Assembly (NCBI RefSeq): GCF_016807185.1
Contig: NZ_JAEVYN010000002.1
Location: forward strand, 248,001 to 312,000
Source: Leptolyngbya sp. Cla-17
Lineage (GTDB): Bacteria; Cyanobacteriota; Cyanobacteriia; Leptolyngbyales; Leptolyngbyaceae
Direction: 5' to 3'
DNA: 64,000 nt
Shown: positions 8,385 to 16,968 of the stretch, in pieces
How the letters are laid out: each line of letters begins with the position of its first letter
How positions within the stretch are numbered: position 1 is the stretch's first letter
Translations under genes and position numbers: made by a program
The notes under the pieces: generated by a model
What the model was told of the DNA's origin: nothing
Databases searched by the model: none
The model's input: only the letters and a program-made list of their open reading frames with translations

Positions 8385-11198
8385 TCATGCTGCATTGTAG
8401 AACGCTTGCCGCTTTGGAATTTCAATCACAAACTCTGTTCCTGTTTCTAAGGATGATTGGCAGGATAACTGTCCGCCATGTTTGTCGGTGATGATGTCAT
8501 AACTAATGGAAAGTCCTAAGCCGGTGCCTTTGCCGATGGATTTTGTTGTAAAAAAAGGTTCAAATACTCGCTGCTGCGTGATCTCAGGGATGAGAGGTCC
8601 GTTATTGACGATGTGAATAGCGATCAGTCCGGCTGAGGTTGTCTTGGTGGTGATGCAAATGGTCGGCACAAAGTCTGAATATTGGTTTGGCGCTTGATAT
8701 TTTTTTGCGATCGCGTCATCCAGCGCGTCAATTCCGTTACTCAAAATATTCATAAACACTTGATTCAACTGGCCGGCGTAGCATTCCACCAAGGGCAAAT
8801 CGCTGTAGTGTTTGACCACCTGAATACCGGGATGATCACTCTGTGCTTTCATCCGATTTTGCAAAATCATTAAGGTGCTATCAATGCCGTCATGGATATC
8901 AACGGTTTTCATGTCGGCCTCATCCATCCGGGAGAAATTTCGCAATGACACCACAATCTGACGGATGCGATCAGCTCCAATTTTCATTGAGTGGAGTAGC
9001 TTAGGTAAATCCTCCATCACAAAATCCAAATCGATGTCTTTTGTTAAAGCCTGAATTTGATCACTGGGGTTTGGATACTCTTGCTGATAAAGCTGAAGCA
9101 ACTTGAGCAGATCTTGGGAGTATTCATTGGCATGATTCAGGTTGCCATAGATGAAATTTACTGGGTTATTAATTTCGTGAGCGACCCCTGCCACCAGTTG
9201 CCCTAAACTAGACATCTTCTCGCTTTGCACCAGTTTTGCCTGAGTCGATCTCAGGGTTTTTAATGCCTGTTCTAATTCCTGCTTTTGTTGGCGCAATTGG
9301 GCTTCTGCCTGTTCTCGCTCAGTCACTTCCATGACCAAAGACGCAATACCAATTACTTGTCCACAGGGATCAACCAAGGGCGTGTTGTGCCATTCGCAGA
9401 TAATCGTACGCCCATCCTTTGTAAGATTAAGATTGCTATTGTAAATGGCGCTTTTCTGGGTCACAAGGGTGTGCAATGTCTGGTTAACGCGTTCTTGTAA
9501 ACTCTCAGGCACGATGAAGCTGGAAGCTGAGTGACCAATGACTTCTTCTGCCTTGTAACCAAAAATCTTTGTGGCAGCCGGGTTCCAGGCAGTGACTTCA
9601 AACGTTAGATTCCTTTCAATCACACCGACTGGGCTTTGTTGAACGAGTAGCATCAATTTTTGCTGAGATTCCCTAATCTGAATTTCTGCCTGTTTACGTT
9701 CGGTGATGTCTCGCAAGATGACAATATATTCCCGGAAGTCATAAATGAGATGATTAGAAACTGATACGTCTAAAGTTTTGAGGGTGTCGCCAGGCTGAAA
9801 GGGTTGTTCACTGCATTTTTGCCACTCTTGGGGTTGATCGGATAGTTCTAAAAGGTAGTGGTTTAAGCGTTGCCCTTTGAGGGATTTTTCTTTGCCAAAT
9901 ACGCTTCTAGCGGCAGGGTTAGTGCGCTGAATGATGCCAAATTCATTCACAACCACGATCGCATCTTGAACCACTTTGAACAAATGCTCAGCGGCTTCCC
10001 GTGCTTCTACGACAGCGGCAACTTGAGGCAAACTAGTCCAACAGGCGATCGCGACTCCCAAGAAGGCGATCGCCAGCAGCAGCACCACAAACAAATTGGC
10101 ATGATTATTTAGGGCAAATCCATCGAGCACGGCGCGGGTTGCCCAACCAACAATGGTTGCTCCACACACTAGGAAAATCAGCACGCAGACTTGAACAAAC
10201 ATCAAGTCGGAAATTTTGACCGGAGGCGCTTGATAGCGCTGTAGCCACCAATTAGCCTGAAAAAATTCCACTCGGCTACGGGAGATTGCAGCATTAAACA
10301 AAAGCATTGCGATCGGTAACAACAGCCCGATCAGCCAATCCTGCCAACTCCACGCTAACCCACCCACAACTAGCACAGTAATTTCTACTAAACAAAACAC
10401 AAGCGACCAGCGCGACCACAAAGCTTCCGGGCGATCACGGCGAACCCACATGCCCCAATGCATTCCAATCATGGAAGCCAGGTAGCCAGTTCCCGTAATC
10501 ATTACCACCCGAGCCACATCTCCCCAAGCTAAACATGCCAGACTCAGCAATCCCGTCATCGCAAGGCTTGGTCCTAATACTCCCCGCCGCGATACCACGC
10601 CAAAGACCGGAGCCAAGTAGCCATCCAACGCCATTTGATAAAGTACTCTGGGAGCATTGGATACAGCAGTTGCAGAACTCAACAAACATCCAGAGGCAAT
10701 TAAAAAGGTGATCAAAACAGGAGCCGATCTACCCCAAAAGGGCGTTGCAGCCGTCACCATTGCGGTAAAAGCATTATTACTAGACGTTTCGGCCAAACGA
10801 GCTACAACCCAAGAGCCGCCTACATAAACGATCGGCAACAAGAGCGCTGCAAAAGAGAGGCTTTTTAAGGTAGCGGCAGGCTTATGACTATCTGCCACAA
10901 ATGATGAAGCGGTTTCACATCCATAGACCGCATAAACCGCCACAAAAAACCACTTCGCCCATTCAGAAAATGAGAGCGTAACAAGAGGTTCAGATGGAAC
11001 AGCCTGTGGCAGCAAAAAACCTGGACTTTGGGAAGATAGCGCGAGCCAGCCTAGCCCTTGTAAACAGAACGCTAGCAATAAACCGATCGCAGGAATAATA
11101 AAAAACAGATGCAAAATTCCCAGTGCACGCGTGCCGCTGAAAGCAACAATATAGCGGTTTTCTGTCGGATGAGGTACGGGCAGAATAATAGAGAGCAA
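8385..11198 (-). CDS. Permease-PAS-PAS-histidine kinase fusion, main part (frameshifted gene)
   Basis: 937 residues in this frame. Residues 1-400 hold many hydrophobic helices of an APC-type amino acid permease (IVAFSGTRALG near the start). Then come two PAS domains (AEHLFKVVQDAIVVVNEFG and LLVQQSPVGVIERNL), a coiled coil, and a complete kinase: H-box GVAHEINNPVNF with His674, N-box NILSNGIDAL and G-box GKGTGLGLSISYD. The first permease helices are encoded just upstream in another frame. The TTG that opens this frame is therefore probably not a true start. The protein would be an inner-membrane sensor that couples substrate binding or transport to phosphorylation. The kinase half is intact. 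Confidence 0.75.
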   Translation of the reverse strand: MLSIILPVPHPTENRYIVAFSGTRALGILHLFFIIPAIGLLLAFCLQGLGWLALSSQSPGFLLPQAVPSEPLVTLSFSEWAKWFFVAVYAVYGCETASSFVADSHKPAATLKSLSFAALLLPIVYVGGSWVVARLAETSSNNAFTAMVTAATPFWGRSAPVLITFLIASGCLLSSATAVSNAPRVLYQMALDGYLAPVFGVVSRRGVLGPSLAMTGLLSLACLAWGDVARVVMITGTGYLASMIGMHWGMWVRRDRPEALWSRWSLVFCLVEITVLVVGGLAWSWQDWLIGLLLPIAMLLFNAAISRSRVEFFQANWWLQRYQAPPVKISDLMFVQVCVLIFLVCGATIVGWATRAVLDGFALNNHANLFVVLLLAIAFLGVAIACWTSLPQVAAVVEAREAAEHLFKVVQDAIVVVNEFGIIQRTNPAARSVFGKEKSLKGQRLNHYLLELSDQPQEWQKCSEQPFQPGDTLKTLDVSVSNHLIYDFREYIVILRDITERKQAEIQIRESQQKLMLLVQQSPVGVIERNLTFEVTAWNPAATKIFGYKAEEVIGHSASSFIVPESLQERVNQTLHTLVTQKSAIYNSNLNLTKDGRTIICEWHNTPLVDPCGQVIGIASLVMEVTEREQAEAQLRQQKQELEQALKTLRSTQAKLVQSEKMSSLGQLVAGVAHEINNPVNFIYGNLNHANEYSQDLLKLLQLYQQEYPNPSDQIQALTKDIDLDFVMEDLPKLLHSMKIGADRIRQIVVSLRNFSRMDEADMKTVDIHDGIDSTLMILQNRMKAQSDHPGIQVVKHYSDLPLVECYAGQLNQVFMNILSNGIDALDDAIAKKYQAPNQYSDFVPTICITTKTTSAGLIAIHIVNNGPLIPEITQQRVFEPFFTTKSIGKGTGLGLSISYDIITDKHGGQLSCQSSLETGTEFVIEIPKRQAFYNAA

Positions 11199-11694
11199 GG
11201 GTTTGAGCCTTTAGTTTGTACCTCACAGGAGCCGGAAACGCTATAAATGGAAGTGCCGTAAAGCCGACTTTAAACATCAGTTCTGGACAGGGAACTCCTA
11301 GCGGTTCTAAATTTGCTTTTATTAGATCGGTCAAAATGATGGCATTGACAGCAGGCACCGATACCCAGCCCAGCCAATAGCCGATCGCTACATATCGTGC
11401 CAAACTCGACTGATTTTTCAGCAACCGGGTGGTGTAGTTAGGCGTTCCACCCGCCATATCTTGCCAGTGGGTGCCCAAATGGCGGATTTGCAGGTTAAGT
11501 AATATGCCAACAATGGCACCGGGCAGCCACACCCAGATAGCTTGGTTTTTTAGATCGACATGCATCGCTGGGGCAGTTCCCAACCAGAGCAGTAAGCCAC
11601 TCAACCCAAACCCCCAAGTTTCCAGACCACTGAGACTACGAGGGAGGCGAGGAAGAAAGGACAAATCCAGGAACGTTTTAGAACTACTAGCCAT
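11199..11694 (-). pseudogene. N-terminal permease fragment of the frameshifted transporter-kinase gene
   Basis: From the ATG at 11694 this frame encodes the first helices of an APC-type permease (SGLETWGFGLSG, PGAIVGILLNLQ, AIGYWLGWVSVPAVN). Near 11200-11240 it loses similarity, runs on for about 70 nonsense codons and stops at 10990, while the -1/+2 frame takes up the permease. A single indel joining the two frames would restore a protein of about 1,100 residues. It could be a true pseudogene, a programmed shift or a sequence error. No obvious slippery heptamer is seen. Confidence 0.7.
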
Positions 11695-11808
11695 CAGCAG
11701 GAACACTTATTGTGTAGAGAACGATCTCCTTAGTATTCCCTCCCACTATTTTTAGTGTACGCACACCAGGGAAGTAGCCTCCCTCACTTGATTTGGAGAG
11801 TTTCAGGA

Positions 11809-12669
11809 TTATTGGTTGTCCACAATGAAACCCGCGATCGCATCCAGCAAGGCCTCTGGCTCATCCACCCGAACGCTATGCCCACTGTTTTCAAAAATGC
11901 GTAGGTCAGCTTTGGGAATCCCTTGGACAATCTCCTCTGAAAATTCTGGGGCACAGATCCAGTCGTGTCGTCCAGCAATCACTAGCGTTGGAGCGCTGAT
12001 TTGATGCAGTCGGTCGCGCACATCATAGGTTCGCAACCAGCCGCCAAATGCCACGTTAATCGCATCGGCAGAAAGAATGGCGCGCTGTAAGCTGGGTTGA
12101 GCAGCAGTGGGGTTATGAGTCACCGAGTAGAGGGGTGCCATGATGCGGAAGTATTCTTGCAGATGGGCTTCATCTCGAAAGGTGCCGTTCCAGAGATGCT
12201 GGGCGATTGCCTGTTGTTCTGCCGTCCCCCGCTCCGCCAAAATCTCCTGTGCCCGTTGCAAAAAACGAGAATCTGCTACGGTCACAATTGCAATCAGATG
12301 CGACACGTTTTCTGGATAGCGGCTGGCATACGTCAACGCCACCATTCCCCCGTAGGATGCGCCAATCACCACAATTTTTCCCAGACCCAAGTGCTGGCGG
12401 AGCGCTTCCATATCTTCCACGTTGTTGTCGAGCGTGTAGGTTGCTGGGTTACCTCGCTGCGATCGCCCCTGCCCCCGATGGTCAAAATACACCAGTTGCA
12501 TCTTTTGGCTCAGCGGCGTGAACGTAGGCTTAAACGAGGTGTGATCGGCTCCCGGTCCGCCATGAATGACAAAAGCAATCGGCTTCTCCCTCATGAGATC
12601 GCCGTCGGGCACCAGTCCCGCACCTTCCACATCAAAATAAATCTCTGTATCCCGAATCTTTGCCCGCAT
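11809..12669 (-). CDS. Alpha/beta hydrolase, proline iminopeptidase-like
   Basis: 286 residues. HGGPG near residue 37 is the oxyanion-hole motif of prolyl aminopeptidases and related esterases. YFDHRGQGRS follows. GASYGG carries the nucleophile Ser, GRHDWIC the acidic residue, and NSGHSVRVDEPE the catalytic His. The triad is complete, so this should be an active cytosolic hydrolase. It may be a peptidase, esterase or lactonase. The ATG at 12669 is chosen over the TTG one codon before it. It stands alone between the transporter-kinase gene and the DICT kinase. Confidence 0.82.
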   Translation of the reverse strand: MRAKIRDTEIYFDVEGAGLVPDGDLMREKPIAFVIHGGPGADHTSFKPTFTPLSQKMQLVYFDHRGQGRSQRGNPATYTLDNNVEDMEALRQHLGLGKIVVIGASYGGMVALTYASRYPENVSHLIAIVTVADSRFLQRAQEILAERGTAEQQAIAQHLWNGTFRDEAHLQEYFRIMAPLYSVTHNPTAAQPSLQRAILSADAINVAFGGWLRTYDVRDRLHQISAPTLVIAGRHDWICAPEFSEEIVQGIPKADLRIFENSGHSVRVDEPEALLDAIAGFIVDNQ

Positions 12670-12885
12670 CAATGATCCCGCTTTTCTGCTTTATCCTTTT
12701 TACAAGAACTTTTTGCTAAAATAAGCCCTAACGCTATTGGGTTTATGTCCCCCGTGCGTAGGCATTTATCGGAGTCTATTTTTTGCAAAATTGCTTTATG
12801 CAGTCGCTAAATGAGGCTGCTTCACCCAACTTTTGCACGTTTTGTTGCGTCTAATTGAACTCAGCCCCAGTTCTTCCTAGAATCC

Positions 12886-14496
12886 ATGAATTCAGCCTCA
12901 GAAACGTCTTTATATGAGTTGGCATTGCAATCCGACTTTCCGCCGCCTGCACTTCAGCTCAGTCCCACTTCATTTAAATCCATCAGTGACTCCCTCATCA
13001 ATCTATTAATTGAGCAAAAAATTGCGGCCTTAGTGTGGGCAAAGCTTCCGAAAGGAGAGACTTGGCACGCATCGCTTGAGCAATATGCCCGTTTGGAAGG
13101 AGTCTCCAAAACAATTTATCTGTTTGCTCATCCCCAAGAGGAGCTTAAAATCAGCACTGCTCGTTCAGATGCCCCAACATTGGCTCAGCTAATGTCGTCT
13201 GATGATATCTCAGAGATGACTAATGTGGCTGAGAAGGTGAGTACCACTCCAATTTTCTCTATACAGCTTGCGCCGGAAAATGCCCTGCGGCGGGAGTATT
13301 TTTTGATCATCTGGTCGGCGCAGTTGCCCATTGCGCTGTTTGCCCGTCGTCCCCGATCTGCTCAATCTCCTAAAATTGCTGACTCTCTGGCTTCTTTGGA
13401 TACGATGAGCAGCTACGGACAGGTTTCTCAATTACTAGAAAACACTCCCGATCGCAAACAGATGCTCTTAACGCGATGCTCCTGTGATATTACGTTGATT
13501 GAAGGTGCCTTGCATAGGCTTGAGCAGATACTTGCTGGCTTGATGTCTGATCAACTGCCACCGCAATCGGACGAGTTAACAGCATTGCAAACGTTTACTG
13601 CTGAATTGGTCGCCCATTGGACGAAACAACGGCTAGCTTTGGCTTCTACTGGATTAAACGTGAGGTTGGCAGAGCAATTATTTGGTCAAACCTTACAGCA
13701 GCAAGAAGATTTGTGGCAGCAGAATAGGACCTATCGCAAACAGGCAGAAGGTGCGGATTCGCTACGGTTGCAAAATGAGGAGCTGATAGACACGCTGCGG
13801 TTGAAGGATGAATTTTTGAATACGGTGGGGCAGGAACTGCGAACCCCGCTAACGACGATCAAGACGGCGTTGTCTCTGTTAGGGTCACCCACGATCAAGC
13901 TGCCTCAGCGTCAGCGGTATATGGAGTTGATTGAGAAAGAGTGCGATCGCCAAAGCTCTCTAATCACCAGCCTCTTAGATTTAGTTCATCTCGATCAGGT
14001 CGTCGATCAATCGGCACTGCCAGCATTACGGTTAAGCGATGTAGTTCCAGGCGTGGTCACGACCTATCAGCCTGTCGCAGAGGAAAAAGGAATTCGGCTT
14101 GCTTACACCGTGCCAGAAGATCTATTGCCAGTTGCCTGCATGAGTAACTGGCTGAAGCAAATAGTGATTAATCTCCTGCACAATGCCATTAAATTCACTC
14201 TGACTGGGGGACAGGTATCGGTTCGTGCCAAACAGCAAGGAGACTACGTTCAGCTAGAGATTCGAGATACGGGTGTAGGAATTGCATCCAGCGAAATTCC
14301 CAAGATTTTTGATCGCTTTTATCGGGTTCGCCAATCTGCCGATGACTCTAGCGGTGCTGGATTAGGGCTAACCATTGTGCAGCAATTACTTTTACACTGC
14401 GGCGGATCAATCTCAGTTAAAAGTAGAGTCGGGGAAGGCTCCACGTTCAATGTGCTACTGCCTGTCTATAAATCTTCGTCGGATCTGGGTTTGTAG
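12886..14496 (+). CDS. DICT-domain histidine kinase-like protein lacking the phospho-acceptor His
   Basis: 536 residues, no clear membrane segments. Residues 1-170 match the DICT sensory domain (SLYELALQ, ISDSLINLLIEQ, IYLFAHPQEE). A helical linker leads to a HisKA-like helix reading LNTVGQELRTPLTTI, where the invariant His is Gln316. The ATPase half looks intact: N-box NLLHNAIKFT, DTGVGI, FDRFYRV and GAGLGLTIVQQLL. It could not autophosphorylate at the usual site. It may be a pseudokinase, a partner in a heterodimer, or a family that uses another residue. My recollection is that Gln at this site recurs in cyanobacterial relatives, which would argue against a recent mutation. Confidence 0.8.
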   Translation: MNSASETSLYELALQSDFPPPALQLSPTSFKSISDSLINLLIEQKIAALVWAKLPKGETWHASLEQYARLEGVSKTIYLFAHPQEELKISTARSDAPTLAQLMSSDDISEMTNVAEKVSTTPIFSIQLAPENALRREYFLIIWSAQLPIALFARRPRSAQSPKIADSLASLDTMSSYGQVSQLLENTPDRKQMLLTRCSCDITLIEGALHRLEQILAGLMSDQLPPQSDELTALQTFTAELVAHWTKQRLALASTGLNVRLAEQLFGQTLQQQEDLWQQNRTYRKQAEGADSLRLQNEELIDTLRLKDEFLNTVGQELRTPLTTIKTALSLLGSPTIKLPQRQRYMELIEKECDRQSSLITSLLDLVHLDQVVDQSALPALRLSDVVPGVVTTYQPVAEEKGIRLAYTVPEDLLPVACMSNWLKQIVINLLHNAIKFTLTGGQVSVRAKQQGDYVQLEIRDTGVGIASSEIPKIFDRFYRVRQSADDSSGAGLGLTIVQQLLLHCGGSISVKSRVGEGSTFNVLLPVYKSSSDLGL

Positions 14497-14825
14497 CCGT
14501 TCCAGGGATTGGGGCGAAATGGGGACAGAACCCAGAGAGGCCTCCGTGTTTAAATCAGGCTTGAGCAGCACTACAACTTCGCATTTCCGAAGAAATTACA
14601 AAATTTGCTTTGTTCATAGTGAATTCAGACGATCAAAACATGAGATGGCTGCTGTTTCTCCAATGTAGCTATTTTTTAAAACCTTGATTAGACTAAATTG
14701 CGTATAACCCTTATGAAACTGCATGGTCTTTTAACGGCGTGAATTACATCATTTTCGATACGACCTTATGCTTGTGATAATGAGCAGAGAAATTATTGCA
14801 AGCATTCCTGCTAAAGGTCTATGAG
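14497..14825. other. Intergenic region before the Rieske oxidoreductase operon
   Basis: About 330 bases with no convincing gene. It should hold the promoter of the small ORF and the oxidoreductase that follow. No clear terminator for the kinase gene is seen. Confidence 0.5.
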
Positions 14826-14909
14826 ATGCGGTACGACTGGTTTCATTCGCCCTGGACTATTGTTTTAGCCTTTATGTTTGCCTCAATAGGTTTTGTACAT
14901 TCCACATGA
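14826..14909 (+). CDS. Candidate 27-residue single-helix membrane protein
   Basis: The ATG at 14826 opens 27 codons ending in a TGA at 14907-14909, which overlaps the ATG of the next gene (ATGA). AAAGG lies about eight bases upstream. The peptide begins MRYDWFHSP and continues as one hydrophobic helix (WTIVLAFMFASIGFV) ending in HST. The ribosome-binding site, start and overlap suggest a translated leader or a small membrane subunit coupled to the oxidoreductase. I do not recognise it. Chance is possible at this length. Confidence 0.45.
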   Translation: MRYDWFHSPWTIVLAFMFASIGFVHST

Positions 14910-16864
14910 AGTCATTGTTCGATTCTCCTTTCCAGCGTCAGATCTCCCGACGCACATTACTAAAACTGGCTGGTGCTAGCACTTTAGGAGGGTTTCTTAG
15001 TTATTCTCGCTTTTCTAAACCACAACCGAGTCTCTTTCAACCCGCGATTCTTTCTTTGCCTTATCGCACTAATCAATCTAAAAGCGTGATTGTGGTAGGC
15101 GGCGGTTTAGCGGGGCTTGCTGCTGCTTATGAATTAAGCCAACGAGGATTTCAGGTGACGGTGCTGGAGCGATCGCCCCAATTGGGCGGCAAAGTTGCCA
15201 GTTGGCAAATTAACGTCAATGGTGAATCGATGATGATGGAACATGGTTTCCACGGCTTTTTTCCGCAATATTACAATCTTTGGAGTTTGATAGAAGAGAT
15301 TCAAATTCGCGATAATTTTAAGTCGCTCAACTATTACTCTGTAGTTTATAAAGGCGATCGCTATCAGCCAGAAGTATTTCGCCCAAGCCATTCTGCCTTT
15401 CCTTGGAATATTGTCGATCTGGCAGTGTCTTCCACCAATCGCTTGCGCTGGGGCTTAAACCTAACTAACCCTCAACATTGGCAAGTCTTTCGCGAAATCA
15501 CGGGGTTCAATCCGGCTCACACCTACGCCCGCTTGGATAATGTGTCCGTCACCGAATGGGTCAACAAAGGCATTCCCCGTGGATTGTATGACCTTTATTT
15601 CCTGCCTTTTGCCAAATCCAGTCTCAACTCGCCGGATATGCTAAGTGCCGGGGAGTTGATGCAATTTTTCCATTTCTATTTCTTTGGTAATCCAGAGGGT
15701 TTAGCGTTTAACGGCACTCGGCAAGATATGGGGCGCAGTTTGGTAGACCCGATCACGCAAACAATTGTCGATAAAGGCGGCAAGATTTTAACTGAGGTTT
15801 CTGTTCGCAATATTCACTGGAACCAGGGCAAGATTGAATCGTTGACTTACCAAAAGGGCAGCGAAGCCACGACTATCCCGTTTTGGGTTCAGGCAAACCC
15901 AGCCTTAGATGCTGCAAGCCAAAGTAAACTGGCGTTTTACGGGGCCGGCGATCGCGTATATGCCGTTAACTCTGACAAACAGGCTGCGATTTCCCTCACC
16001 TGCACTCACCAAGGCTGTACTGTTCAGCCTCAGGAAAACGGCGAATTTCACTGCCCGTGCCATGGTGCTGTGTTTGATCAAAATGGCAAAGTGGTCAGTG
16101 GTCCGGCTCAACGCGATTTGCCCCAGTTTCAAGTGATGAGCCAAGCAGCAGACACGGTTCAGCTTGTGGCAGTTGCAGCGACTAACCTAAACGCAGTGGA
16201 AACATTGCAAGCTGATTATTACGTGATTGCAGCCGACATTCCAGGTGTGCAAAATCTCTTTTCCGGAATGACGGGCGAGGTTCATTCTCAAGTGAACCAG
16301 CAGGTAAAACAGCTTGCCGTTGCTGACCCGTTTGCCGTCTGCAGGCTCTGGTTTGATCGCGATTTCACCTGGGAGCAAAGCTGGTTCACGTCGCTCTCTG
16401 GCTATCGCCTCACCGACAGCATCACGCTTTACCACCACATTCAGGATGACTACATTGCTTGGGCAGAGAAAACGGGTGGGAGCGTTGTGGAACTCCATGC
16501 TTATTGCTACAAGGAAAAAGAATTTCCGACTCAAGCAGCGTTGCTAAGCACGTTTGAGCAAGAGCTATACGAAATTGTGCCCGATCTAAAGAATGCAGTA
16601 ATGCTACATCGCGAACTGGTGAATCAAAAGAACTTTGCCGGGTTTCCACCAGGCAGCTATCGCGATCGCCCCTCCACTCAAACTCCTGCCGCTAACCTGC
16701 TGTTTGCTGGAGACTGGGTGAAAATGCCTTTTCCTTGTGGCCTGATGGAACGCGCTGTTAGCAGCGGCTTACTTGCCAGTAATGCCATTTTGGAGCAAGA
16801 AGGTTTGCAGGGGCGCACTTTGCTCACTGTCAAACCCAAGGGAATGCTATCTATATTGGCATGA
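14906..16864 (+). CDS. Tat-exported FAD-dependent oxidoreductase with an inserted Rieske domain
   Basis: 652 residues. SRRTLLKLAGAS near residue 15 is a twin-arginine signal, so the protein is probably folded with its cofactors and exported to the periplasm or thylakoid lumen. VIVVGGGLAGLAAAYEL binds FAD, and LGGKVASW and MEHGFHGFFPQYYNL match carotenoid desaturase/isomerase-like amine oxidases. In the middle, Cys366-x-His368...Cys383-x-x-His386 binds a Rieske 2Fe-2S cluster, with Cys371 and Cys385 as the stabilising disulphide pair seen in bc-type Rieske proteins. The flavin domain resumes and ends with LFAGDWVKMPFPCGLMERA. Rieske-containing carotenoid enzymes such as CruE are known, but the substrate here is uncertain. 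Confidence 0.82.
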   Translation: MKSLFDSPFQRQISRRTLLKLAGASTLGGFLSYSRFSKPQPSLFQPAILSLPYRTNQSKSVIVVGGGLAGLAAAYELSQRGFQVTVLERSPQLGGKVASWQINVNGESMMMEHGFHGFFPQYYNLWSLIEEIQIRDNFKSLNYYSVVYKGDRYQPEVFRPSHSAFPWNIVDLAVSSTNRLRWGLNLTNPQHWQVFREITGFNPAHTYARLDNVSVTEWVNKGIPRGLYDLYFLPFAKSSLNSPDMLSAGELMQFFHFYFFGNPEGLAFNGTRQDMGRSLVDPITQTIVDKGGKILTEVSVRNIHWNQGKIESLTYQKGSEATTIPFWVQANPALDAASQSKLAFYGAGDRVYAVNSDKQAAISLTCTHQGCTVQPQENGEFHCPCHGAVFDQNGKVVSGPAQRDLPQFQVMSQAADTVQLVAVAATNLNAVETLQADYYVIAADIPGVQNLFSGMTGEVHSQVNQQVKQLAVADPFAVCRLWFDRDFTWEQSWFTSLSGYRLTDSITLYHHIQDDYIAWAEKTGGSVVELHAYCYKEKEFPTQAALLSTFEQELYEIVPDLKNAVMLHRELVNQKNFAGFPPGSYRDRPSTQTPAANLLFAGDWVKMPFPCGLMERAVSSGLLASNAILEQEGLQGRTLLTVKPKGMLSILA

Positions 16865-16968
16865 AGCGGAAAGGAGAAGAGTGGTGAGGCCAGGGAACTA
16901 AATTACAAGTCAGACGGGCGCGTTTTGCAAAACCTGCACGTCTCTGGACGTTGTGACAGCAACTATCC

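Noticed and set aside
8209..8400. Small plus-strand frame upstream of ftsH
   Set aside because: No ribosome-binding site or motif; lies in the promoter region and overlaps the kinase end.
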